From contig CAJXHE010000011.1 of assembly GCA_913051865.1 (NCBI GenBank), positions 1-35,286 on the forward strand: 35,286 nt of DNA. The letters run 5' to 3'. Of the stretch, positions 20,001-27,724 are shown one piece after another. How positions within the stretch are numbered: position 1 is the stretch's first letter; each line of letters begins with the position of its first letter. The position numbers and the translations under genes were made by a program. The stretch comes from an uncultured Flavobacteriales bacterium (GTDB lineage Bacteria; Bacteroidota; Bacteroidia; Flavobacteriales_D; Sanyastnellaceae). A model generated the notes under the pieces. It was not told the origin of the DNA. It worked only from the letters and a program-made list of their open reading frames with translations, and did not search any database.

Positions 20001-20084
20001 ACTGGTGACTATGACCTCGATGGATTTATAGGCGTCGTCGATCTGTTGGAGCTTTTGGGTCAATATGGAGGTGCTTGCCAATAA
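14043..20084 (+). CDS. Giant secreted PKD-repeat protein with dockerin-like C-terminus
   Basis: 2013 residues. The signal peptide is MKTTLSTLILVFFAISASSG with cleavage after LKAQ. The body is a chain of Ig-like and PKD modules: YFWDYGDGQSFSS (about residue 280), NWNFGDFSGSSS (about 1000) and DWNFDDTAVGANDN (about 1160). Between them are many repeats opening ...GP..CEGE or C...S, typical of gliding and adhesion exoproteins in Bacteroidota. Three Cys-rich, PKD-like modules close the protein (DIIWGDGT, NIDWGDDSAP, SWDFGDGNIYN), with CC pairs. The last 30 residues (DCTGDYDLDGFIGVVDLLEL...) are dockerin-like and replace the usual T9SS type A tail. Probable role: surface adhesin or matrix protein. 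The 38-bp gap to the M28 peptidase suggests co-transcription. Confidence 0.85.
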   Translation: MKTTLSTLILVFFAISASSGLKAQDPCTLPTYNVNASFTPNEIILDLFQALTNDGYDFLGYENCYGYTGDGGCFYSNFIVNEALTPFGCAISQWEILLSPNANQDACCGDHLLPYYLSYNAPDGLTMFCEGFINITIDCGHDCGIIDFTDPALTPSISSSGDGSAGAIECIKVCENSSLIAFAPVFGSGFIYDWDVQGGIITGGQNTSELDVLWGPHGAGNIAVTITNIDPNFTPVTYTVCIEILEGPEALFSSTGNACLDSPIQFTDLSSSGASNYFWDYGDGQSFSSVSSTNPSHIYSTPGLYDVTLTVFSDILGPEGNVLCTCADTYTEQVLVDSLVGPDIQCISTLCENDTASYFTTADCLDYTWSVFDAFGVPILPANGQGTNEIFVQWGQGPYGTVELVVDNCTPAHCNTPTSIQIPIIPANGSINGPDIVCEGEVVSYDLTKWFSVDYDWSVTGGSLINQEGSVATIQWNTSGIGTIDVTYTSDFLQDLPGNGPNDCTGFATLNVEVKPKFNVYPSQLDVCLGATTLFSASGSLGGIFDWSNSGGLAQNVTGNTAEITWTSSGSYTVTADLNAANPDLYCNSTVTSFVTVHEVAPPTAVTGPIEVCVNSPSYIYEVAASQGLNAIWTPNSTNPGGGIPVANPAVGLYTEVTWGMSGLFNLEVVYEMAEAPFCTSNPFTLVVEERTHGPAVAITSPDAPCANEIANYSISDIHPDATIHWTIDLPQYGSVVGGQGTDNMTVQWNDIPSNSVNTTVTATVELCGNTTIYTMGIILNRAIVPTVVGADFCVGTSGSVAVSNAGSFISPFIWVGSSQTTSSISTSSAGDYIVNTIDINGCASSGGATIGILPAPMLNLTTNGPNTLVDGVPGSTQIVAPYNPNYQYSWSSGGGTSETITHFWQGGTLPNAYTYTLTITEQPSGCTNTESITIYEEDVSGPPIPCTGPCCDLETFSIVPSAIISGGYCDTWAFSSTGSSANVTNINWNFGDFSGSSSNPTTHTYTEIGYYNVIMSGQVPNTAGTAFCLVSEKIVVEVAMIAQFGTEVSCAPNPTDIPQLCLTDETAYLPGTSLSAINFTLGSSNSSLSPACFGSLTLGSPYTPTLTATHSSGCIDDFSQAVTIPGPVIISGPSPLCLEESGAFSASCAGAVSFDWNFDDTAVGANDNSIFDGASPQHAYAQNPITQAQNGPYNPVVTVVATHVNGCQFTNSMNIVVNDLPPGNTITSVDGDFMFCFGSTETLEVSPLPPSQVTWWSSDPGNPVGSGTSFDVSAEGEYGATIINPVTGCSTELDPVLVQQWPLVPAFITGPSILCEGECTTLLAPQGNYLYEWFDLAGNLLGTTNAIDVCSYQIIGSDTFTLKVVDATSGCNNSSDLAITVAQSPTVQIGTFPDPPCEGSEVTLFVDPLDPLLNYVWTGGQTGQTFTTLSEGIYTVVAIDPLTGCKGSANETVHPCPNLCEVPTGCYIACDSGKTVCGPLGLASYEWNYIPPGSNVSTIVGMTRCITMTLDGDYSLTAENIYGCPKTSGLLEMEFIDCDSCQFSETDMLDLQLLSLGTSLYNTDIDGDGVTEDVACCLWSINPLISLSNGANPNTLCMDIIWGDGTVQTNLPLGSPVEHCYTDGCTDYPLNVKIKCCDDGSNTFGFTATAFCDCVPDCYVRNSFWEAITEVPGADKCHIEFTGTQFLGPNMVSYQNPEYTIIGVENSGNLINLSSLSYGGGYNFSFDLNPGVYEVCYSIEGVSTLGEICSSEHCHEVVVNCCQDPVVSDDCLVNCNNLEVGLGLVDLGTSTDSDGNACCEYGLSPIILSNCPVNLLDLCINIDWGDDSAPLQNVSFAQGYTHCYPSGGTYVVTLDVFCCAQQGQTQSWTFTDTVTCPSGGCDIPQEFDFEWGTNTSCPTTGCDQMWFCAMNFTGQDPNICISWDFGDGNIYNPSLPDCPIHCYNSGGNYNVCMTVYCCDEGPMGPSAYTVCHTINVSCGVVASDCTGDYDLDGFIGVVDLLELLGQYGGACQ

Positions 20085-20122
20085 ACGTATGCATCTCATC
20101 TGGTTTTGATTAGATTGCATGC

Positions 20123-21565
20123 ATGATCAATCGCAATGATATAAAAGCAGTCACGAAGTCAATTGTACTTGGTGGCTGCTTTGTTTTTATAAATGGATTT
20201 GGAACTATTCTAGGCCAAACCTCTACCCCATCAGATTCCGCTGTGATACGCTCCATTTACGATGAGGTTCTAACAAATGGGGAGGCTTACGAGAACTTAA
20301 GGGTCCTTACAAAAACGATAGGGCATCGGTTAAGTGGTTCACCTGAAGCTGATCAAGCCATGGAATGGGGTGCAGAATTGTTACGTAACTACGGGGCAGA
20401 TCACGTTTACGTGATGCCAGTAGTGGTCCCCAGTTGGACACGGGGAGATATTGCAAATGCGTCTGTAGAAATGTCCTCCGGAGAGAAATTTGACCTTCAC
20501 ATTACCGCTTTGGGTGGCTCTATCGAAACGCCTGACAACGCCCCTATTTCTGCAGAAATAATTGTTGTTAAACATCTGAGCGACTTAGATACCATGCCCA
20601 AGCGCAAAACAAAAGGTAAAATTGTACTTTTCAATCGCGCGATGGACCCTGTCCTCATTAACACAGGTTCTGCCTATGGCGGTGCAAACGACCAAAGAGG
20701 TCAAGGTGCGATATACGCCTCTAAAGCAGGAGCTATTGGCGCATTGGTGAGATCTCTCACACATTCATTAGATACATTGCCTCATACGGGGGCGATGTAC
20801 TATTCTGAGGATGTCACTCAAATCCCAGCAGCAGCCATTTCAACTGTTGATGCGCGAAAACTGGCCAAGCTATATAAAACAGATCCTGGCCTCCAAGTGA
20901 CATTCCAAATGAACTGTGAGGCTTTGCCAGATGTAGAGCAAGGAAACGTCATCGGAGAATGGACCGGATCGGAATTTCCGAACGAAATTATTACGGTAGG
21001 AGGACATCTCGACTCATGGGACATCGGAGAAGGCGCGCACGATGATGGCGCTGGCATCGTTCATACCATAGAAGTACTACGCACACTGAAAGCCATTGGA
21101 TATAAACCCCGAAGAACGATTAGATTCGTCCTTTTTATTAACGAGGAAAATGGAAATCGAGGGGGCATTAAATACGCAGAAATTGCAGCTTCTGAACTCG
21201 CAAAAGACGAACATGTTTACGTTGCAGCCATGGAGTCAGATGCTGGAGGGTTCAGCCCACGCGGATTCAGTATGGACGCCACAGACACACTTGTGGACAT
21301 TGTAAAAAGCTGGAAGCCCCTTTTCGAACAGTACAACATACACCGATTCAAGAAGGGATGGTCCGGAGTTGACATCGGTCCATTAAAGCAACTTGAGAGG
21401 CGTCCTTTGTTAATAGGGCTCGTCCCAGATGGCCAACGTTACTTTGATTTCCACCACAGTACTTCAGACGTTTTTGAAAACGTACACAAAAGAGAACTGG
21501 AATTAGGAGCTGCCACCATGGCATCTATGATTATGCTCATCGACAAATACATCCCCGCCCCATAA
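20123..21565 (+). CDS. Secreted M28-family metallopeptidase (carboxypeptidase Q-like)
   Basis: 480 residues with an N-terminal export signal (VLGGCFVFINGFGTILGQ). The N-terminal half contains the inserted PA-like region (NAPISAEIIVVKHLSDLD, KGKIVLFN). The C-terminal half holds the dizinc site in order: H and D in GGHLDSWDIGEGAHDDGAG, the Glu pair in FINEENGNRGG, D in AMESDAGGF, and H in DFHHSTSDVFE. All expected ligands are present, so the enzyme should be active. The family removes amino-terminal residues or cleaves dipeptides outside the cytoplasm. It has no T9SS tail and is probably periplasmic. It follows the PKD protein closely and converges on the next minus-strand gene (14 bp). Confidence 0.92.
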   Translation: MINRNDIKAVTKSIVLGGCFVFINGFGTILGQTSTPSDSAVIRSIYDEVLTNGEAYENLRVLTKTIGHRLSGSPEADQAMEWGAELLRNYGADHVYVMPVVVPSWTRGDIANASVEMSSGEKFDLHITALGGSIETPDNAPISAEIIVVKHLSDLDTMPKRKTKGKIVLFNRAMDPVLINTGSAYGGANDQRGQGAIYASKAGAIGALVRSLTHSLDTLPHTGAMYYSEDVTQIPAAAISTVDARKLAKLYKTDPGLQVTFQMNCEALPDVEQGNVIGEWTGSEFPNEIITVGGHLDSWDIGEGAHDDGAGIVHTIEVLRTLKAIGYKPRRTIRFVLFINEENGNRGGIKYAEIAASELAKDEHVYVAAMESDAGGFSPRGFSMDATDTLVDIVKSWKPLFEQYNIHRFKKGWSGVDIGPLKQLERRPLLIGLVPDGQRYFDFHHSTSDVFENVHKRELELGAATMASMIMLIDKYIPAP

Positions 21566-21579
21566 ACACGCCTTACAGT

Positions 21580-23100
21580 TTAGTCACAAACAGTACCAAA
21601 CGTAGACAATAAAGCCAAAAGGTCAGAAGTACCTGCTGTATTGTCGCCATCTAGATCACCTAGACAGGTTGAAGTGAGGAAAACACATGAGCCATCGTCA
21701 TCGTTTGCAAGTGCATTGTAGTTGCTCGCATTTTCATACATACATCCTCCTATAACAACAACTGGCTCTTCACAAGGCGTTCCTCCATAAGTAACACAAT
21801 CTGATGCACTGAATGTCTCATTGAAAGCGCCAAAACCATTTGGATAAATACATCCGTATTCTGGGATATCATCACAAGACGCATAAACACAGCTTGAGTT
21901 TCCGTATTCATCGTATGCTTGAGTTGTTGCATTAGCGTCGTAGTTAGAAGCATTTGCATCAATACAACCTTCTACTCCTACTACTGGTGCCTCACAAGGT
22001 GTGCCTCCATAACTCTCACATTGCGTTGCATTAAACTCAGCATTGAAAGCGCCAAAGCCATCAGCATATATACATCCATACTCTGGGATATCATCACATG
22101 AAGCATATACACAGCCTAAGTTTCCGTATTCATCGTATGCTTGCGCTGTTGCATTGGCGTCGTAGTTAGATGCATTTGCATCAAGACAACCTAAAACATC
22201 AGCACAACCAGGCGTCAATGTAGATGTGGTTATTGTTCCGGTATCTCCAGCTGTTACGGTAACATTTGTATTCAAACAGCCGTCACCCCATTGCAATCCC
22301 CAGCCAGAATAACCATCAGCTATTCCACTAACGGCAACAACATATTCAAAAGTAGTCCCAGGTGCTATCTCAAGTGATCCAGTGTAAACACCATCACCAT
22401 CTTCGTCAAAAAGTTCAGCACCAAATCCGTTCCAACCATTCCAAGAACCATTTACAGTGACTAGCGCGTAATCAGCACTTGGCTGATCAACACCGTTCAT
22501 ATCCACAACGAATTCAACTGTTGCAGTAGGCAATACACAAGACCCATCATCAATCGTAGCATCTGGATCATAGTTTGTTGCGGTAGCATCTGTACAACCA
22601 TAAACATCAGAGGATGAAAAAGAAGCCGTAACTGTAATATCCGTTAGTGTCACTGATACATCTTGAGTCGTGACATACAATAGGAACGAACTAAATGTAT
22701 TTGAACCTTGAGAAGGAATGTCAATTGAGTATGATGAAGCCTCACCACTAACCGTTACAGGAACAGTATTGAAACTAGGCTCTGTATCTGGGTAAGGATT
22801 ATATTCAAATCGAAAATAGACATCAGTTGCGCTCATCTCAGGAGTAGAACCTGTAAATGTGATTGAGCCACCATCTACAAAACTTAATGGATAAAGACTC
22901 GCATCTTCATTTGCAAAACCTCCCCAAGCCTGAGAACCAGCGGGGTTAGTATAAACTCCCGCTTCATAAAATGTTCCTCCGAACACACCTGAGAATTCAA
23001 TATCTGTAAATGTTAATTCTTGAGCGTATGAAGACACTGAGAGACTTATAAAGATAAGAATAGCTAGAGCTCTTGGAAATGTATTAATATGGGACATCAT
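21580..23100 (-). CDS. Secreted modular glucan-binding protein with dockerin-like C-terminus
   Basis: 506 residues: signal peptide (cleaved after SSYAQ), an N-terminal beta-sandwich module (residues 28-160) shared with the 26273-27694 protein, then a GCTDATATNYDPDATIDDGSC Cys motif. A starch-binding-like module (193-300) with VEFVVDMNGVDQPS and NGSWNGWNG is nearly identical to one in the laminarinase. Two tandem 74-residue Cys-rich repeats follow (304-377 and 378-451; DNA 21970-22191 and 21748-21969), then another short Cys motif. The tail, CLGDLDGDNTAGTSDLLALL, is dockerin-like. No catalytic motif was seen. Likely a surface or released binding protein for beta-glucan, by module sharing with the GH16 enzyme. 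Upstream bases 23124-23142 weakly resemble the operator at 27725. Confidence 0.82.
   Translation of the reverse strand: MMSHINTFPRALAILIFISLSVSSYAQELTFTDIEFSGVFGGTFYEAGVYTNPAGSQAWGGFANEDASLYPLSFVDGGSITFTGSTPEMSATDVYFRFEYNPYPDTEPSFNTVPVTVSGEASSYSIDIPSQGSNTFSSFLLYVTTQDVSVTLTDITVTASFSSSDVYGCTDATATNYDPDATIDDGSCVLPTATVEFVVDMNGVDQPSADYALVTVNGSWNGWNGFGAELFDEDGDGVYTGSLEIAPGTTFEYVVAVSGIADGYSGWGLQWGDGCLNTNVTVTAGDTGTITTSTLTPGCADVLGCLDANASNYDANATAQAYDEYGNLGCVYASCDDIPEYGCIYADGFGAFNAEFNATQCESYGGTPCEAPVVGVEGCIDANASNYDANATTQAYDEYGNSSCVYASCDDIPEYGCIYPNGFGAFNETFSASDCVTYGGTPCEEPVVVIGGCMYENASNYNALANDDDGSCVFLTSTCLGDLDGDNTAGTSDLLALLSTFGTVCD
21748..22191 (-). repeat. Tandem duplication of a 222-bp coding unit
   Basis: Two in-frame copies of a 74-residue unit (22191-21970 and 21969-21748) starting GC(L/I)DANASNYDANAT and ending YGGTPCE.PVV. 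Roughly 80 percent of residues are the same by eye and the DNA is also close, so the duplication is fairly recent. Confidence 0.85.
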
Positions 23101-23123
23101 AGAATATTTTAAATAAAAAAAAC

Positions 23124-23160
23124 TTGTAGCAATAAATATACACTAAAGTTTTAGTAAAAC
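23124..23160. promoter_or_regulatory. AT-rich region with partial operator-like repeats upstream of the 23100 gene
   Basis: Bases 23124-23142 (TTGTA-6-AATATACAC) echo the two arms of the 22-bp inverted repeat at 27725-27746 with a spacer 2 bp shorter. Bases 23148-23160 form a perfect 6-1-6 inverted repeat, GTTTTA G TAAAAC. Either could bind the locus regulator; evidence is sequence symmetry only. Confidence 0.3.
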
Positions 23161-23225
23161 ATACTATAAGTGGCTCATTATATTATGTTCAACGCTCATT
23201 TTTCACGTTTAAACGAAGAAATCAG

Positions 23226-23924
23226 CTACATTCTAAATAAATAATTTTCTTTTTCTACAAGTTTTGAGTATCGCTCAAAATCAAATTTGAATAAATTGGC
23301 AGGTCGATGATTGACATTCTTTTGCTTCTCATCAAGATTTATAAGGGGGATAGGCTTGATTTTTTTACGGAAATTAGCTTTATCTAGAGCCGTGTCCTGA
23401 GAATATTCATACAACTTTTGCATTTCATTCAGCGTAAACTTCTCTGGCAACAAATCAAAGCATATGGGCTCCCTTTTTAACTTTTGACATAAGAGATCAA
23501 AGGTCGATTCTAAAATTTCATTGTGATCAAAAGCCAATTGAAGTGATTCGCGAATTGGAACCCATTTAACTTCTTCGGCCCAAGAATCTGCTACTGCGTT
23601 GATATCTTCTTTTCTTACAAGTGCAAAATAGGCGTTCGTTATGACACGGCCTTGAGGATGTCTATCGGGTTTACCGAATGTTTGACCTTGATGAAGTGTC
23701 ACGCCCTTTACTTTGGTTAATTCTGTTAAAATTCTACTTGCAGCATCAGTTAAATCCTCCTCAGGATAAACAAGATCACCCGGAATTGCCCAAACACCCA
23801 TGTAAGGCTCAATTGCTCTTTTAATTAATAGGGCATGTATCTCTCCTTTTTCATATCCAAAAATAACGCAATCTAAAGAAAATGAATATGAGAAGAAGTT
23901 ATCGAACTTAATTTTATACGCCAT
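23226..23924 (-). CDS. Nudix-domain transcriptional regulator (NrtR/AraR-like)
   Basis: 232 residues. Residues 10-150 form a Nudix domain (LDCVIFGYEKGEIHALLIKR, GVWAIPGDLVYPEEDL). The catalytic Nudix box is degraded: where active enzymes have REUxEExG, this has RILTELTKVKG, so hydrolysis is unlikely. Residues 155-225 form a C-terminal winged helix (FTLNEMQKLYEYSQDTALDKANFRKK), the layout of NrtR-type and Bacteroidota AraR-like sugar regulators. These sense a small phosphorylated or nucleotide-linked ligand and bind operators as dimers. Here the gene sits between glucan-binding and laminarinase genes, so a glucose-related effector is inferred. It has its own 210-bp upstream gap, so it is probably transcribed separately. 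Confidence 0.88.
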   Translation of the reverse strand: MAYKIKFDNFFSYSFSLDCVIFGYEKGEIHALLIKRAIEPYMGVWAIPGDLVYPEEDLTDAASRILTELTKVKGVTLHQGQTFGKPDRHPQGRVITNAYFALVRKEDINAVADSWAEEVKWVPIRESLQLAFDHNEILESTFDLLCQKLKREPICFDLLPEKFTLNEMQKLYEYSQDTALDKANFRKKIKPIPLINLDEKQKNVNHRPANLFKFDFERYSKLVEKENYLFRM

Positions 23925-24134
23925 CCTTAGATTTTGAGTTAAAACACGCCTTTAAAATATAAAACTGAATCTTTCTGATTTGATCCATCCCAAACTTTAA
24001 TTCCAATAGATTTAATGCTTTGATGAACCCGAGTGAATCGTTTGCTCATCCGCTTTAATAATTCATTTAAGGACTGCAAATTAAAGTAAAACAATACTAA
24101 ATTCATCTAAAATCAAGTCTCGAGGATAAATTAT

Positions 24135-26234
24135 TTAGCATTCATTACCGAAAGCAGCTAGAATTTCTAAAATGTCTGAAACCCCAACAATTCCGTCCAT
24201 ATTTAGGTCGTATTGGCAACCTGTACTGCAACCAAATTCGCTAAGAACTGTAAGCACATCGCTTACTGTAACAAAACCATTGTTATCTATATCTTCAGGA
24301 CATCCTGGATCTACTGTTATACATTCCGAACATGACCCCCAAGTATCAACTGTTGTAATCGCACCTACTGTAATTAATCTGTTTGCCCAATTTGCGTAAT
24401 CTGTAACCGGTGCACAGCTTCCACCATTTGTCATTTCTTCTAATAAGCCTGGCGTTTCTTGTTGGCCCCATCCATCTGTACAGTATATATATTCAAACGA
24501 CCCTGCTGGCAAGCCAAATGTTCCTTCCCAGACTCCATCTCCATCTACATCTGTTAATGCATAGTTGCCACATGACCAGCCTTCTGAGGGACCTGTTGCT
24601 GCAACTGCTAATGGTGAAAGTCCTGAACAGTTCATGTCTACTGTTAAGGTGACATCATACATGCATGAACCATTGTCAGAAGATGCAGATGCATTGTAAT
24701 TAGACGCTGTTGCATCTGTACATCCTGAAACGACAGCACAACCAGGCGTCAATGTAGATGAGGTTACTGTCCCAACACCTCCTGCTGTAACGAAAACATT
24801 TGCATTTCCACACCCGTCACCCCATTGCAGCCCCCATCCAGACCAATTATCAGCAGAACCTGTGACAGCAACTACATAATCAAAAGTCGTCCCTTGCTCT
24901 ATCTCAAGAGATCCGGTATAAATACCATCGGAATCTTCATCAGCTAAAGTTACACCCCAGCCGTTCCAACCATTCCAAGAACCGTTTACAACGACATTGT
25001 CATATTCAGCACTTGGCTGGTCTACACCGTTCATGTCTACAACAAATTCAATTGTTGCTGTTGTAGACTCTCCCTCACAGGATCCACATGTACCATATGT
25101 ATTTGAAACATCTCCTGAACCCACCACCCATTGTCTGTTTGCATATGAAAAGTAATCAGTCACGGGAGTACATGACCAATCTTCTGAAGCTGAACCTGCA
25201 GCAACTAAATTTTCCTGTACACCATCTACAACTAATAAATACTCCATATTATCTGCGGGTGCAGGATCAAAAGTAAAGGTCCAAGAACCATCGCCATTGT
25301 CAGAAGCAGCTGGACCTGCAGTCGAATCCCAACCCCACCATGGACCAGTCATTCTAACTGAGCTCGCACTATTGCAAACAGTTGTTGTAATACTGAGTGT
25401 TGTGGATGCATACGTACACGAACCATCATCAGTCGTTGCATTGGGATTATAGTTGTCAGCTGCGGAGTCAGTACATCCAGCATCGTCTTGATAGACCCGA
25501 ACATAATCTACCTGCATGACTGCCGGGAATTGAGTTAACCCGTTGGGAGGGCCAGGCCAATTTCCACCTACAGCAAGGTTAATGAGAAAAAAGAACGGCT
25601 CATGAAATTCTTCTTTTGAAACTGAACCATCACCGATATTCGTCTCATGAAACATAACTCCATTTAGAAACCATTGAATACTCGAAGGAGACCATTCAAT
25701 ACCATAGACCTGGAATTCACTCGCATCACAAGAAACAGATCCTCCAGAATATTGGTGTCCGTTATTGTTGTAATGATGGGTTCCGTGAATAATGGTCTCA
25801 TTATTAACATGCTCCATCACATCAATTTCTCCACATTGCGGCCAACTCACATTGTCAATGTTGGCGCCAAGCATCCAAAAAGCTGGCCACAGACCTTGAC
25901 CAACAGGCACTTTAATCCTGGCTTCAACCCTCCCATAAGTAAAGTCAAATAAACCTTTTGATTTGATTCTCGCAGATGTATAGTTTGCGGAACCGAATTG
26001 CTCATTAAGGGCTGTAATATTCAGATACCCATTTTCAACAGAAACGTTTGAGCTGCTATTTGTGTAATATTGCTGCTCGTTGTTACCCCATCCCCAATCA
26101 CCTTGACCGATATCATAAGTCCATTGATTTAGATTTAAATCGGTGCCGCCAAATTCATCAGACCAAATCAATGTGTACTGACCCAGTGCTGCGAGATGAA
26201 AAAAGGAAAACAATAAGACAAGGTGGAGTTTCAT
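24135..26234 (-). CDS. GH16 endo-beta-1,3-glucanase (laminarinase), multimodular
   Basis: 699 residues. After a signal peptide (cleaved near AALGQ) comes a GH16 catalytic domain (20-250). It has the family motif GEIDVMEHV, with nucleophile E136, D138 and acid/base E141, and substrate-site aromatics in GLWPAFWMLG and WFLNGVMFHE. This motif with its extra Met is the laminarinase-type GH16 form. Then follow Cys motifs of the GCTDSAADNYNPNATTDDGSC kind and three starch-binding-like beta modules (about 276-390, 395-500, 530-640). The tail has two dockerin-like EF-hand repeats (DIDNNGFVTVSDVL, DLNMDGIVGVSDIL). The enzyme should cut algal laminarin outside the cell. It lies 38 bp downstream of the binding-protein gene and is almost surely in one operon with it. 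Confidence 0.94.
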   Translation of the reverse strand: MKLHLVLLFSFFHLAALGQYTLIWSDEFGGTDLNLNQWTYDIGQGDWGWGNNEQQYYTNSSSNVSVENGYLNITALNEQFGSANYTSARIKSKGLFDFTYGRVEARIKVPVGQGLWPAFWMLGANIDNVSWPQCGEIDVMEHVNNETIIHGTHHYNNNGHQYSGGSVSCDASEFQVYGIEWSPSSIQWFLNGVMFHETNIGDGSVSKEEFHEPFFFLINLAVGGNWPGPPNGLTQFPAVMQVDYVRVYQDDAGCTDSAADNYNPNATTDDGSCTYASTTLSITTTVCNSASSVRMTGPWWGWDSTAGPAASDNGDGSWTFTFDPAPADNMEYLLVVDGVQENLVAAGSASEDWSCTPVTDYFSYANRQWVVGSGDVSNTYGTCGSCEGESTTATIEFVVDMNGVDQPSAEYDNVVVNGSWNGWNGWGVTLADEDSDGIYTGSLEIEQGTTFDYVVAVTGSADNWSGWGLQWGDGCGNANVFVTAGGVGTVTSSTLTPGCAVVSGCTDATASNYNASASSDNGSCMYDVTLTVDMNCSGLSPLAVAATGPSEGWSCGNYALTDVDGDGVWEGTFGLPAGSFEYIYCTDGWGQQETPGLLEEMTNGGSCAPVTDYANWANRLITVGAITTVDTWGSCSECITVDPGCPEDIDNNGFVTVSDVLTVLSEFGCSTGCQYDLNMDGIVGVSDILEILAAFGNEC

Positions 26235-26272
26235 GGGTTTAATATAATAAGAAAAGCGTCAAAACGCGGCAT

Positions 26273-27694
26273 TTAATGCTTGATAAATGATACGGTGTTA
26301 AAATTATCCCCACCAATTATTTCAATGAAATACATACCACTCATCAAGGACGAAATGTCTACTGACTCTGTGTTTAATCCAGACATTAATTTACGACCCA
26401 CTGAATTATATATGTTATAGCTGTAATGACTTGGAACATTAGACAATGAAATTTTGTCAGAAGCCGGATTCGGATATACTTCAAACTCCAGTTTAAGATC
26501 CGTGATACCCACTTCATCCTCACATGCTGGACACATTACACCACCACAATCAATGCCAGTTTCGTCTTGATTCATCACACCATCATTACAGGTCTCTAGC
26601 AAAGACTCCCCTTTATAAAGATATAAATTGTCATACCACGCGTTTGACAGATTAGACGTAATATGGATCTGAGCCAAGTCACTTGTTGTTAAGTTACCAA
26701 TCACAAGAGGCCCAAAAACAGTGATGTCAACATCGACGGAAACCCAAGATCCAGCAGTCATCGCTGGATTCGTTCCAGCATTAAAATTAACTTCTAAACC
26801 AGTGGCTCCAACTTCAGTTTCATTCCCAGCCCAATCCACTAATTTTAAGTTAAAAACTTTATCGATCACATATGTTTCATCCGTATAAAAATCAAAATGA
26901 AGATGCGTGAATGCTGAGGCATCTATTCTATTATTCTCAAAGGAGATTCCTTGGCAACCTTCACCCAAATAACGTTGTGTTGGGTTGCCTGCAACCATTT
27001 CTTCTGCTACTGAAGGAGAAAAACCACACAAACCAAAGTCAAAATCATCAATTACAACATCCGCATAAGCATCACTGTAAATAGAAATTACATCACCTGG
27101 ATCTCTAGCTGGTGGTATTGGTGCTGAAACCATTGGTCCACCCATCACAACAACACATTCCCCATCAACACATTCTTGTCCCTCAGGACATGTAACATCC
27201 GCACAAGGGTCTGCAATTGAACTACTTGAAACAGTCATATTTGTTAATGTAACTGGCGCATCTAGAGTTGTCACATACAATAGGAATGAACTAAATGTAT
27301 TGTCTCCTTGAGCAGGAATGTCAACTGAGTAAGATGTTTCAACTGTACCACTCACTGTCACAGAAGCAGTGACAAAGCTGGGCTCAGTGTCAGGATATGG
27401 ATTGTACTCAAATCTGAAATACATATCTACGTCTCCCCCAGCAGTTGCACCTGTAAAGGTGATCTCGCCACTGTCGGAAAAACTTAATGGATAAAGACTG
27501 ACATCTTCATTCGCAAAGCCTGCCCACACTTCAGAACCTGTAGGGGTTGTATATGTGAAGCCATCAACTGTTGAACCACCAAATGTGCCGGAGAATACCA
27601 CGTCTGTATGTATGACTTGGGCGTATGACAACACCGAAGCACTTAAGGAAATCAAAATAGCTAGAACTCTGAAAGAAGAAGTCAAATAGGTCAT
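26273..27694 (-). CDS. T9SS-sorted carbohydrate-binding surface protein
   Basis: 473 residues: signal peptide (cleaved after LSYAQ), an N-terminal beta-sandwich module (27-160) clearly homologous to that of the 21580-23100 protein, and a short EGF-like Cys cluster (CPEGQECVDGEC). A larger module follows (195-370), starting APIPPARDPGDVISIYSDAY, of a kind I recall attached to GH16 laminarinases. Next is a CNDGVMNQDETGIDCGG Cys motif, then a T9SS type A sorting domain (VYPNPASDKISLSN, GMYFIEI, VSFIKH). No catalytic residues are evident, so it probably captures laminarin at the surface for the GH16 enzyme encoded next. It is the first gene of the operon, behind the 22-bp inverted repeat. Confidence 0.85.
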   Translation of the reverse strand: MTYLTSSFRVLAILISLSASVLSYAQVIHTDVVFSGTFGGSTVDGFTYTTPTGSEVWAGFANEDVSLYPLSFSDSGEITFTGATAGGDVDMYFRFEYNPYPDTEPSFVTASVTVSGTVETSYSVDIPAQGDNTFSSFLLYVTTLDAPVTLTNMTVSSSSIADPCADVTCPEGQECVDGECVVVMGGPMVSAPIPPARDPGDVISIYSDAYADVVIDDFDFGLCGFSPSVAEEMVAGNPTQRYLGEGCQGISFENNRIDASAFTHLHFDFYTDETYVIDKVFNLKLVDWAGNETEVGATGLEVNFNAGTNPAMTAGSWVSVDVDITVFGPLVIGNLTTSDLAQIHITSNLSNAWYDNLYLYKGESLLETCNDGVMNQDETGIDCGGVMCPACEDEVGITDLKLEFEVYPNPASDKISLSNVPSHYSYNIYNSVGRKLMSGLNTESVDISSLMSGMYFIEIIGGDNFNTVSFIKH

Positions 27695-27724
27695 CGTCGG
27701 ATAAATAATCTTTTGTAAAAACAG

